From Ovis canadensis (taxonomy: Eukaryota > Chordata > Mammalia > Artiodactyla > Bovidae), in assembly GCF_042477335.2 (NCBI RefSeq), contig NC_091260.1, forward strand, positions 51,603,001 to 51,667,000: a DNA stretch of 64,000 bases, in the 5' to 3' direction. Both the position numbers and the translations under genes were made by a program. Of the stretch, positions 26,401 to 39,000 are shown in pieces. Every line of letters begins with the position of its first letter. The first letter of the stretch is position 1. Under the pieces are notes generated by a model that saw nothing but the letters and a program-made list of their open reading frames with translations, had not been told where the DNA came from and did no database searches.

Positions 26401-29400
26401 CTCCAGTATTCTTGCCTGGAGAATCCCAGAGATGGAGGAGCCTGGTGGGCTGCCATCTATGGGGTCACACAGAGTCGGACATGACTGACGTGACTTAGCA
26501 GCAGCAGTGTAGCCTCCAAATCTGCTATTGCTTCTGCCTCTTGAATGTCTGCTCTCCTCCTCTCTGCTTCAGAGATGGGAGTCCACCCCTTCCTTCTCTC
26601 TTCTTCTCTTTCTTCCCTTTTACCAACACACATGGAGAACTTGTTATGTGCATTGCTGAGCACTTGCTACTTTAGAGGATGCAAAGAGGGGTAACAAGTT
26701 GTCTCCAGTGCACAGTGGAAATAACAGAAGTGGGAGTCAATAGATAAACCACTCCCTGCTTGCATTACTAGTCTTGCTTCCCTCCTGTGCTCCCTACAGT
26801 CTGTTCTATATGGGCATCCATTTCAAATGAAATGACCCTGCTCCAGTGCCTTCTCATCTCATCTCTTGGCACAGCCAAAGCCAAGGTCCTTCCAGGGGCC
26901 CTCAGAGTCCTCTCCTCATCACTGTCCTTTCCTGCTGCTCTCCTCCAGCTCAGTGCTCTGCAAGTGCTGACTTGAGGTTCTTTGGGATGCACCAGGCATG
27001 GCCCCACATGAGGTCTTTGGCATCCACTGAAGTCTTCATTTAAATGCTCTTCCTCCAGAGGTCTATCTGCAAGGCTCTCTCGCTCACCTCTCTGGGCCTT
27101 TGCCTGTATGTCTTTGCACAGAGACACCTTCTGTGAAGCCCCTATTTAACACGGCAACTCCTTCCCAAACTCCTGTATTTTTCCCTATCTTCTTTTTCAT
27201 CTACGGCATTCATCACCATTTGATTTAGCCTTCACTTTACTACCCTTATCCCCAGGTCAAGGGTAGTTCCAAAGTCACCAAGGTGCTGGATAAGTAATTG
27301 AATAAATGCCTGGGTATGTGGGATGGTTCTCAGTCTTGCCAGAGAGGATCTGGATATAAATGGGGCCCAGGTAAAGGAGTGGTCAGTGTGTCAGGGGGAG
27401 CTTCATGAATGAGCTGGTGTAGGAAATAGGCCTCGAATACTGGAGAGGCCTTGAACCTCTTGAACCAGATGAGCTGGCAGGTGCTCCAGGTGGAGGGAAC
27501 AGCAAGAGCAAAGACACAGAGGGGGCAAAAAAGAAGGCACAGACCTCTCTTTGGATCAGTAAGGCCTCACGCTAATCTGTCTTTTATTCTGTGTTCCCTC
27601 CGTGTTTGGGCCATCATTCCCTCGTCCTCCCATTCTTTCTTGTATGGTGAAAGCGAAAGTGTCAGTCACTCAGTTGTGTCCTCTGTCCATGAGATCTTCC
27701 AGGCAAGAAGAGTGGGTAGCCATTTCCTTCTCCAGGGGACCTTCCTGACCTAGGAATTGAACCTGGGTCTCCTGCATTGCAGGGAAATTCTTTACAGTCT
27801 GAGCCACCAGGGAAGCCCTGTATGGGTATGGGCAACTGGATTTGTAACCCTTGTAGATCACAGGACTATACAAAGGGTATAATTTACAAAGCTAATAGTG
27901 AGTTAACTGATTGTTCCACTCAATGAAATGTGTTTACTGAGCTCTATAGCAGTAATTCAGGTTCAGGAATGCAGGTTTGGGGATGCAGAACAAGACAGAT
28001 GGCCCTTCCCTGACCACCGGGGGCCCAGAGCCCAGAATGGAAGCTGACCATGTAAAGCAGTTGTCTGTGAGGGGAGAAGTGCAGGGAGCTATGGGAACAC
28101 AGGCAGGGTGCTGCCACCACTGCAGGTCAGGGAAGGTCTCCAAGAGGACAGACATTTCATAGAGACCTCAAGGCAGGTCATGATCCATGCCAGAGATGGG
28201 TGAAGGAGGCCCAATCCATACAGAAATGCAGAGACATCCCTGTGTGTGTGCGTGCTAAGTCATTTCAGTCGTGTCCAACTCTTTGCGACCCCATGGACTG
28301 TAGCCTGCCAGACTCCTCTGTCCGTGGGATTTTACAGACGAAAATACTGGAGTGGCTTGCCATTTCCTCCTCCACGACACCAACCCAGGGATCAAACCTG
28401 CAGCATCTCTGTCTCTTATGTCTCCTACATTGGCAGGCAGGGTCTGTATCACTAGTGTCACCTGGGAAGCCCTGGGAAAGTGGCAAAAGGAGTCCCAAGT
28501 GAAGGCAGACTGCATCTGGCTTGTCATTTATTTGGGAAAATGTAAGTGGTCCTCCTATGGTCTAAGAAGACAGCATTCTCGAGTGGGAATAACAATAACT
28601 CGCTGCTGAACTTTGTGTTGTTGAGTCAGTGTTAATGCTCCATTGACAGAGCATTGGGGTGAAGAGCCCTGAGCTGTCAGCTTCCTAGACAATAGTCCAG
28701 CCTCAGCCTGGTTCTGATAGAACGGGTAGGAGTTCCTCCTGGCCATTTGCCCAGGGCTGACATTTGGAGATGAGAGGGTCTATCTATGTCTTTTGGGATG
28801 TGAAAGCTATCACAGGAGCTTCCCATTTTCACTCAGAGAACCCAGCATATTTTTTCTATGAAAGGAAAAGAACTGTGGCTGGGATATCTGAGGAGTCTGG
28901 ACACATAGTAGCCCTCTGCCCTCCGTGTCCACAAAGAAGAACAGAGGAAAGCGTTCCACTATGAGGGCCACAGCTCACCTCACAAGGCCTGCTGCAGACT
29001 AAAAAGTCAGACCAGCGGGCACCTCATAAGTCAGTACTCTGTTCTGTGACTTTTCTATCTGCCCTGCCCCCCACTAAAGTCAGGGAATGTTAACCCTTTA
29101 CAACTCTATGGTGGGATGTGAGGTTTTATTGTACATTAAGGTTTTCTGTCCCTGGAGGCAGGTGACACAAAGATTGCCCATGCATCTTAGGTGGCCAAGT
29201 TTGGGCCTGAAACTCTATCAAGTGTTACAAATCTGTGGTATATGTTCCAAGGTTGAACTTGTTTTACATAGAATTTCCACACAGTGTGACAAATAGCCTG
29301 GATTAATACCCAGTTCATTCTCATTTATCAGGATTAGCACTTCATGCAAAATAAAGTCTGTCCCTGACAGAGCAATTTCGGTTCCACCAAGAAACTTTGA

Positions 29401-30043
29401 GCAAATTTTGGATTTTACTACCAAAGCATTTTTTTTTTTTCAGAGTTGGCCCCAAGTTCTAATCCAACTGAGTACGGCCAAGGCTATCCAAGACCTAGTA
29501 AAGCATTGTGTGAGGAAAAGTTCAGAATCTTCTGGGATCCCCTCCAGACCCCAATGCTAGTCCATTTCTGGAACACAATTACCTTTGCTGCAACAGGATG
29601 AGGCATTTCAATTGGCTGGAAGACGTGAGTCCCAATGGCTACGCTGAGGGCCCTGTAGACCCCTTCTGTACTGTCTGGATGGCAAGCAAAATAAAGCAGC
29701 ATCTGTGTGTAGTCAAGCTGGGGTGGAACCTTCTCGCAGTCAGCAAACAACCTAAAGAAAAACTGTCACACAAAAAAGAATTTCAGCCAGAGGGAAAATG
29801 CAAACCATTGGGTAGACAGTGGATGCACAGACAATGAAGAATCTCTCCAGGAGTTTTGGAATAAGGTCATTTTCTGAGGACTGAATTATTAAAACTAACA
29901 TGTAATGAATGGTATTAACTGAAAAGTAAGCTAAAGATTAAAAAAAAAAGTAGGGCTCTAAAAATTCTGATGTTCTAATGAGGTGGGTGAACCTAGGGCC
30001 TATTAGACAGAATGAAGTAAATCAGAAAGAGGAAGACAAATAT

Positions 30044-30089
<46 letters not shown>

Positions 30090-33000
30090 ATACAGGAGAC
30101 ACAAGAGAGGAAGGTTTGATCCCTGGGTCAGGAAGATCCCCTGGAGTGGGAGATGGCAACCCACTCCACTATTCTTGCCTGGAGAATCCCATGGATAGAT
30201 GAGCCCGGTGAGCTACAGTCCATGGGTTTGAAGAGACAGACAAGAGGCATGTGCTGATTAAAGTGGTGCACATTAGGTAGAAAAAGAGAGCAAGGACCCT
30301 TCTGTCCATCCTCAACTCCATCCTGACACACTGGCCCTGACTTCCAATCATGAAGCTTCTGGTACATCCCTCTCTGTGGGAAGTGGGAGAAGGGAGGGCA
30401 CAATGCCCAGAGCCACTGGGACTCCAGCCATTAGCCTCCTTGTTTCAGCCACTTGACTCTGAACTCCCTAATCTGTTGATGCAATGTGACTCCTTCCAGT
30501 GAGGACTCTCACAGAGGAAGAGTGTGCTCATCACTGAATACCAGCTTTTTTAGCAAGTCTCTCCCTCATCCTGAATGACTGAGCTTCTAGTCAGTTCTAG
30601 AAGCATTGTCTCATGCATTTGACAGCAGAGTTGGTGCCTGGGGATCTAATATCATCCTCTGGGGCCCGGCAAAGCCCAGGCCAAACCCTGGGACACACAG
30701 GCCACACTTAAATACCTAGGGACTTCTGTTCTGGGAGGCAGCTGGCTCTTCTCAAACATGTGTGCTTAGTAACCTTTTAAAAATGTAGACTCTAATTAAG
30801 TAGATGGTTCTGGATGTTTGTGGGAGACCCCCATTCGATTCCTGGGTGGGGAAGATACCCTGGAGAAAGGATAGGCTACCTACTCCAGTATTCTTGGGCT
30901 TCCCTTGTGGCTCAGCTGGGAAAGAATCTGCCTGTAATGTGGGAGACCTGGGTTTGATCCCTGGGCTGGGAAGATCCCTTGGAGAAGGGAAATGCTACCC
31001 ACTCCAGTATTCTGGGTCACAAAGAGTCGGACACAATTGAGCGACTTTCACATTTTCTTTCTTTCTTTTCTGGATGTTTAGTAGATGGCCTAAGTTTCTT
31101 TATGTTTAGCCAACTCCTAGGTGATTCCAAAACTGCTGGTTCTGACTTACACTTTGAGAAGCAAGTATCTAGATCTAGAGAGAGCATGTCATTCTTAAAA
31201 AAAATTTTTTTTAATTGGAGTATAATTACTTTACAACTTTGTGTTGTTTCTTCTGTTCAACAATGTGAGTCAGCTGTATGCCCTCTCTCTTGAGCCTCCC
31301 TCCGACCCCTCCATCCCACTCCTCTAGGTCATCACAGAGCACCAAGCTGAGCTCCCTATACTACACAGTAGCTTCCCACTAGCTATCTGTTGTACACATC
31401 ATGTCATTCTTTATTACTAGCAATCCTTACAACTATTAGCAAATTCAATTATACATCCATGATGAATTGGTAAAATAAATTCCTGATATTTGACAAATCT
31501 AATCCAAATTTAAATAAAAATAACTTTAATAGGAAAACACTGAAGTCTAAAGCATAGCACAAACTAAACTTCATAGCATAAACTAAAGTTATGCTATGAA
31601 GCAGAAAAGAATTTTTGAGGTCAATGGGCTCTGCAAGCTCAATCATTCAGTTCTATCTTAATCATAAGTTTACTGAGTATTTGCTGTAAGCAGGCACAGA
31701 CAGAGCCAGGCTCAGATGGTCAGGCAGCCTTATATTTTTCAAGAGTCATGATCCAGCTTTTGGGTTCCTTCAGGACGTTGTATTTATTTCCTCTTCCCAC
31801 TTGTCATTGGAAGTCCTCAGGGATTTCCAGCAGGACATGGGGTAGAAGGGTGTTGACACTGATAGATAACCATGGCATTGTCCTTTCATGCTTATCTTCC
31901 ATTTCTTTCATAAGAATTCTTGACCTTTAGTATTATTTCCACTGAAATGCTCTTGAAAATGCTATGTAGGTGCAACACATTATTTCTATTAACAAAGAGG
32001 CTGAATATGATATATTGAAGGAAGATGTGAAAAAATAAAGTGAACTGATATGTGAACTCCTTCTCTAACTACAAAGGCTTGATTTTAAATCAGTGGATGA
32101 AACATGTAAAAAAGGTAAGGCCTGCTATATTCTTAAGATCATTTACAATGTTTTTATGGGAAGAATTCTAAGAAGGCTTTGAAGTTTTCTGTCCCTTGGA
32201 GTATCCTCTTGAATAAATATCTTGTATAACCCCTTCCCCTTGAGTGTGAGGGATCTTAAATGTGATGAGAAAGTCATTCCCAGGAGTGAAGGCAAAGAGA
32301 TTCTGCAGACAATTAAGGTACTTAATCAGTGGGTTTTGAGTTAATCAAAAGAGATCCCAAACTTGGGTCCTGATTTAATCATGTGAGGTGTTTTTTAAAA
32401 AGGACTCTTTTTAAGGAAGGTCTTAAGGAAGAGATTAGAGATTTGAAGCCAGTGAGATGCTCTCCTGCTGGTGAAGAAGCAAATCTCACACTGTAAAAAG
32501 GCCATGTGGCAGGGAATGATAGGCAGCCTCTCGGAGCTGCAGTTCTCAGTCCTACAGGATAATTCTGCCAGCAGCCAGTCCTGGAACCAATCAACCCTGT
32601 GTTTTGATGGTAGAACTACCAAGGCTTCCTAAAGGATTGGCTGTGAGAGTTTGAAAAGAAAAAAAGGAAAAGAACTGGGGATGACTCTAGGGTTCTGGCC
32701 TGACCAATAGAAAGGTCAGAATGTCCATTGACCAAGAGGGAGAGGGCTCTGGGTGAGGGCAGGGCAGTAGGGTGGGGAGATGGGGGGTCAGGACTCAGAC
32801 TCGGATGCAGTAAGTTTGAAATGTCTACTAGAACATCCACGTGGAGAGGTCCAATAAGCAGCTCTGTTTAGGAGTCTCATGTTTGGGAGATAGGTTGGGG
32901 GTTGAAATAGACTCTTGGGATTTGTTAGCAAATAGATAGTATTTCAAAACACAAGCCTGGCTTCAACAAATGGTAACAGTCCAAGGTCCACTGTAGGGGA

Positions 33001-36000
33001 AAATGGAAGACTACTTCAGTATTTCTGAACCCCATGAACAGTAGGAAAAGGCAAAAGAAATGACACCAGAAAATGAAACCAGCCCCTGCACCAGGTCGGT
33101 AGGTGTCCAACATGCTCCTGGGGAAGAGAGGAGAAATAGCTTCAGAAAGAATGAAGAGGCTGCACCAAAGTGGAAATGACGCCCAGTTATGGATGTTTTG
33201 GGTGGTGAAAAAAAGTGATGCTGTAAACTATGATATTGCATAGGAAACTGGAATGTTAAGTCAATTGTAAATTCCAAGGTAAACTGGAAGTGGTCAAACA
33301 GAGATGGCAAGAGTGAACATCGACATTTTAGGAGTCAGTGAACTAAAATGGATGGGAATGAATGAATTTAATTCAGATGATCATTATATCTACTACTGTA
33401 GGCAAGAATCCCTTAGAAGAAATGGAGCTGCACTCATAATCAACAAAAGAGTCCCTAATGCAGTACCTGGGTGCAATCTCAAAAATGACAGAATGCCAAT
33501 TATACAGAGTGAAGTAAGCCAGAAAGAAAAACACCAATACAGTATACTAACACATATATATGGAATTTCGGAAGATGGCAATGATGACCCTGTATGCAAG
33601 ACAGGGAAAGAGACACAGATGTGTATAATGGACTTTTGGACTCAGAGGGAGAGGGAGAGGGAGAGGGTGGGATGATTTGGGAGAATGACATTCTAACATG
33701 TATACTATCATGTGAATTGAATCGCCAGTCTATGTCTGACGCAGGATGCAACATGCTTGGGGCTGGTGCATGGGGATGACCCAGAAAGATGTTCTGGGGA
33801 GGGAGGTGGGAGGGGGGTTCATGTTTGGGAATGCATGTAAGAATTAAAGATTTTAAAATTTAAAAAATAAAAAACTAAAAATTTAAAAAAAAAAATAAAA
33901 TGCAAAATAACAAGTATTGGAGAGACTAAAAAAAAAAAAAAAGAAAGTTCATTAAATTAAAAAAAAAGATTAAGAGAAAGAAATAGAGGAAGGGATGAAG
34001 AGCAACAGAAATAGGTATTAATGATAAAAATATGTACGTATATCTAAATAAACTTTAAATATACAAAAAAAAAAAATGACAGAATGATCTCAGTTCATTT
34101 CCAAGGCAAACCATTCAACATCACAGTAATCCAAGTCTATGCCCTAGTCACTGATGCTGAAGAAGCTGAAGTTAACTGGATTCTATGAAGACCTACAAGA
34201 CCTTCTAGAACTAACATTTTAAAAAAATGTCTTTTTCATCAGAGGGGATTGGAATACAAAAATAGAAAGTCAAGAGATATTTGGAGTAACAGGTAAGTTT
34301 GGCCTTGGAGTACAAAATGAAGTAGGCCAAAGGCTAACAGAGTTTTGCCAAAAGAATGCACTGGTCATAGCAAACACCCTCTTTCAACAACTCAGGAGAC
34401 AGCTCTACACATGGACATCATCCGATGTCCAAAAACAGATTGATTACATTCTTTGTAGCCGAAGATGGAGAAGTTGTATACAGTCAGCAAAAACAAGACC
34501 TAGAGCTCACTGTGGTGAGCCATCAGCTTCAGTGAGATCATTAGCTTCTCATGATGGAAGACGTGGAGAAGAGATTATGACCAAAAAATGTGTGACTTTG
34601 AGTAGATGAATTAAATTGCCTTTTCTCAGGATATCCCTGTAGATCTGTTAAAACACTTGGTATTGTGTGGCCAGCTAGGGAGCCAGGACGCGGCTGAGCC
34701 TCATCAGTTATAGGGAAGTGCGCTGTCACTGTCGGGAGGCAAGGATGTGACTGCTACACAGACCTGCCTCAAGGATCCTTTCTCGGATGTAAAGAGACCT
34801 CTTCCCCAGTGCCTGGGACTCATCCGAACTCATTAACAGTGATAATGACCTATCTCCAGGAGCCCTGTCAGTCCTGGATCATAGAGAATACAGATGACAA
34901 AGCAGGAGAGCTGGGTGTGGCCCTAGACTGTAGGCCAAGCCCTCTTCTTAAGCCCTCTTAAGAGGATGCAGAGGGCTTGGCAGGTGAAAGAACCTACAGT
35001 TCAAGGTCCTACAGTGATTCCTGGCAGAACTGGAACACAGCCCAGGGATCCTGACCCTTAAAATTCCTCTTTATGGTGTTTTCCCCCAATTTGGTCTTTA
35101 CTATTCTAATAATGGCCAAAAAGTAAACTTATTATTTTGTTTTATGTTTTCCCTTTGTGCAACTTCTTTGGGATGTTAACCATTAAGCGTTGTTTCACCA
35201 TGTAGGGTTAGCGTGGTTAGCTTCTGTTTAGTTGACACTTACGTAAGTCTTACTGTGTGCTGATCACTGTTCTGAAAGGACCACACATATGAACTCATGC
35301 TGAACAACAACCCCAGCAGCAAAGGATGAAAATAAAACCACGGCACAGAGAGGTTAGGTAACTCCATCAAGACCTCACAGCTTGTCAGCCATGGCATCTG
35401 TGCTTTTAGTCCTAGTTGAAGGGTGTTGAGATTTATGTAATGTTGAGCATCCAGTCTGTGGGACAGAGAGGCATGGAAAATTCCACTCCCTTCTGTCCTC
35501 TGGACACTACACACACACTCTCATACATATCTGTCAGCCATCCTTTGCCCCATTATTGTTCGGCTGCTAAGTCATGTCCGATTCTTTGCGACCGCATGGA
35601 CTGCAGCATGCCAGGCTTCCCTGTCCTTCACCAAGTTTGCTCAGACTCACTCTCTATTGAGTAAGTGATGCTCTTTAACCATCTCATCCTCTTTGCCCCT
35701 TTTTCCTCCTGCCCACAATCGTTCCCAGCATCAGGGTCTTTTCCAGCGAATCTGCTCCATAGAGCACATCTTTTTCAGACTTTGTGGTCCTGCCTCTACC
35801 CTCCCCCGCACACTTTGTTCCAGCAGTTTGGGTAGCAGCAGATGTGAGCCATACTCCTCCTTGGCACCCAGAGGCCTCTCTGGCTTCCCTGCCTTGCAGT
35901 CCTCAGGGCTGACCAGCATAGGCTGTATCCTACTTTCAGCAGCTCTGTGAGCAACTGAAAGGCTCTGCTGTGATGGACATTTCTAACAACTTCTCACAGA

Positions 36001-39000
36001 AAAGGAAAGTGCTTTGTACTTGACATCCTATTCAGACTACTGGCCTCTTCCCACAGAATGAAGAACCTATTTATATATAGATATGCTTTCCAAAGCTTTA
36101 CAGGAGAATTGAACTAAGTCCTCAGGTTATAAAACAATCAACAACAACCAAAACAAAAAGCTGCCCCACAACTGCCAGCCTCATGTTTTGAACTTTTTTG
36201 GTAACTCCCTGACCCTTTCCTTTCACCTGCTCTCCTGCTAGCATCTAGCAGAGATGCTTGAAATATGCATCCAATGGAAGAAAATTGCTCACTTTCACGT
36301 TACAACAAGTCATGTTCAATTTTGCATTGCAATTTTACACTAATGGCTGGCTGAATTGATTAATCAATACACATAGCTTGCTGTCATGTCTAAACCTACC
36401 ATTCAATGTTTCTCATATCTTATCGAACTTGATTGTGTTGGATATAGTTTCATATTTTTAACATTTATATTGAAGTCAGAATAGTTTTCAGATTTTAAGA
36501 TCTTATATACTATTGTGGCCTCAGGTATAGAAGTTAATGATAGAAGTTAACGGCCAAAGTGTTCGTTTAGGCTTTACCATAACATGATATGAAAAGCCCA
36601 AATGAATTTTTTGGCCAATCCAATAATGATGATGATATTTTTGATGATAATAATAATCTGGTGGGTATGCAAACTCTTGGAATGTTACATGAGTTAGTCA
36701 AAATCAAAGAGAAATGAACAAATGCATATATTAGTAAAAGGCAGTTCTTATCCAAAGCTTTTACAATTGTAAGGACCTTTAGTGAAGAATATGCTCAATA
36801 ACAGCTGATTTGCTAGATGAGAAAAGTGAAGCCCAGAGAGCTTAAGGATATTGTCCAAGATCACATGGGAGTTAACAGGAGGACTGTTTAAGATTTTGAT
36901 CCCTGCCTCCTCCTCCCCAGACTCCTCTGTACTGCTGCCTTGGACTCAGTTGCTCGGTCTTGTTTGACTCTTTGTGACCCCATGGACTGTAGCCCACCAG
37001 GCTCCTCTGTCCATGGAATTTTCCAGTCAAGAATACTGGAGTGGGTTGGGCATTTCCTTCTACAGGGGATCTTCCCGACCCAGGGATTGAACCTGAGTCT
37101 CTTGTGTCTCCTGCATTGGCAGGCAGATTCTTAATCACTAGTACCATGTGGGTGAATATTAAACTCTGCACTTTGGGAATACATTAAAGAAACAGGGGGT
37201 GGGGATGGAGTCTAAGACTAATTACACAATTGATCAATGTTACCGTGATATGGTGCCACATACACTTTTTTTAAAAAACCTCAGTAATTACCTCTATAAG
37301 ATGCTCCTGCCTATTGAATGGCAGGGGTTCAAGAGGATTTTCTGGAATTTTGATATCTTCATCTCCTGTAAACCACAGGCCAGCCTACACAAAAAAACAA
37401 AAATAAGAATCATTAAAGTTATGCTGAGATGTAATTGCTGCCCTCAGAGCCACAGAGGTTGAATTGATCTTTGCAAGATGTCTAGAGCAGAGGTCCACAA
37501 AGTAAGCTGCAGAAGCCATGCGGGTGCTGAAGCAAATTCTAGAAATTCCATTCACATGTATGAGATCTCATTCTTTTGTAATAATTGTTTTAAATTGATA
37601 ATGTATAGAATGCATTAGTGCAGTAGTACACATGAATGACTTGTTAATGAAAACCCACAGACCAGGGCGCCAGGTACACTACGACTATGCTGTAACTGTT
37701 GGAGTGTGCAATGAAGCTTGGAGGTCCTCACCCTGGATGTGGATTGCACAGCAATATCATGGCTCAGACAATAAAGAATTAACCTGCAATGCAGGAGATC
37801 TGGGTTCTTTCCCTGGGTGAGGAAGATCCCCTGGAGGAGGGCATGGCAACCCACTCCAGTATTCTTGCCTGGAGAATCCTATGAACCGAGGAGCCCGGCA
37901 AGCTACAGTCCATGGGGTTGCAAAGAGCTGGACATGACTGAGGGACTAAGCACACTCTGCTGGTGTCTGTGTCCTCCATCACATTGCACGTGTCCTGTCC
38001 GTGTTTATATATGTCTTGGAGCCTAGTGTCCTGCTGGGGCATGTTGTTGGTGTTGGAAATCTTGGCTGAGTGAGTGACTCACTGACTCAAGAGCTCAAGG
38101 ATCGATTTTGAAAAGACAGCACTTGTCGTCAGCCCATGTCTGACACTAATTACCAAACCCCTTGATTGCCATCTGGGGATGCCTTGCCCCTCTCCCCCTT
38201 TCCCCCACCCCACTGCTCCCATGCTGGTGTAGAGCCCTATTGCCTCCATCATGAGCTGTTCCAGCAGCCTTCGAGCTGTCTTCATTTCCAGTCTCCCTCT
38301 TGTTTGTTTCAACTCAGACCATTTGACCATATCAATTTTCCCTAAACTTGACTCTTGTCATGTCAGCCTCTACTCAGAACCATTTCCTTTTCTTGCTGTT
38401 TTGCTCACATCATTCCTCCTCCAGGTGATTACGTGTCCACCAATGTCAACCTGCTTATCTCTCCAGATCCAGCTTAAATTACACCGCCTCAGAGAGGTCC
38501 TCTCATCTTTGTTCTCTCCTCTAAACTCCAGTTTGACTTGTTTGTATCACACATTTGGGCATTCAGTACATTTTGGGCTGCCTCATTCATATTTGCTATT
38601 AAACAGGTATTAATTTGCTATTAAACAGGTATTAATTCCTTGGGTTCAAAGAATGTGTCTTGCCAAGCTTCCATATGGCAAGTACTTCCTTTTGTTCCTA
38701 GGTCTTGCTCCCTTGCTGTCTTCCACACTGACAACGAACTATTGGCAGGTCTAACTTGATTCTGGCCTATGCTCTGGGCCTTCTTTCCTTCCGAGAATTA
38801 CCTGTGCTGGGAGAGAAAGCTGGAGTGGCACTGGGTAGCTTATTATGAGGATGCAGCCTCCAGAGGTGGAGACTGAGTTTTCATTTAGAACAGAGGAGTG
38901 CTGGGTGGGAGATTCTGGCCATGCATAAGCGTGTGAGGGAGAAGATCCAGGAGAAGTGAGGGTCCAGCATGGGCTCAAGTTTTGAATATAAGTGCTTGGC

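Larger units (their letters stand above)
19150..29582 (-). other. SPEF2: SPEF2 intron containing two solo LTRs
   Basis: About 10.4 kb. It holds Bov-A2 and Bov-tA copies, an L1 tail, a pair of related solo LTRs and an L2 piece. Bases 20340-21000, 23760-24300, 24590-26370 and 28480-29580 carry nothing that I recognise with confidence. Confidence 0.75.
29763..37291 (-). other. SPEF2: SPEF2 intron with nested BovB/L1 and mariner hairpin
   Basis: About 7.5 kb. Besides the listed repeats, bases 32240-32620 resemble an old LTR-type repeat (loosely MaLR-like), and 34530-35220 and 35770-36540 have no assignment. Confidence 0.75.

Noticed and set aside
33304..33675. 123-codon plus-strand frame looking like an endonuclease
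   Set aside because: The first part is BovB endonuclease and the last part reads into the nested L1. It is two broken elements, not a host gene.
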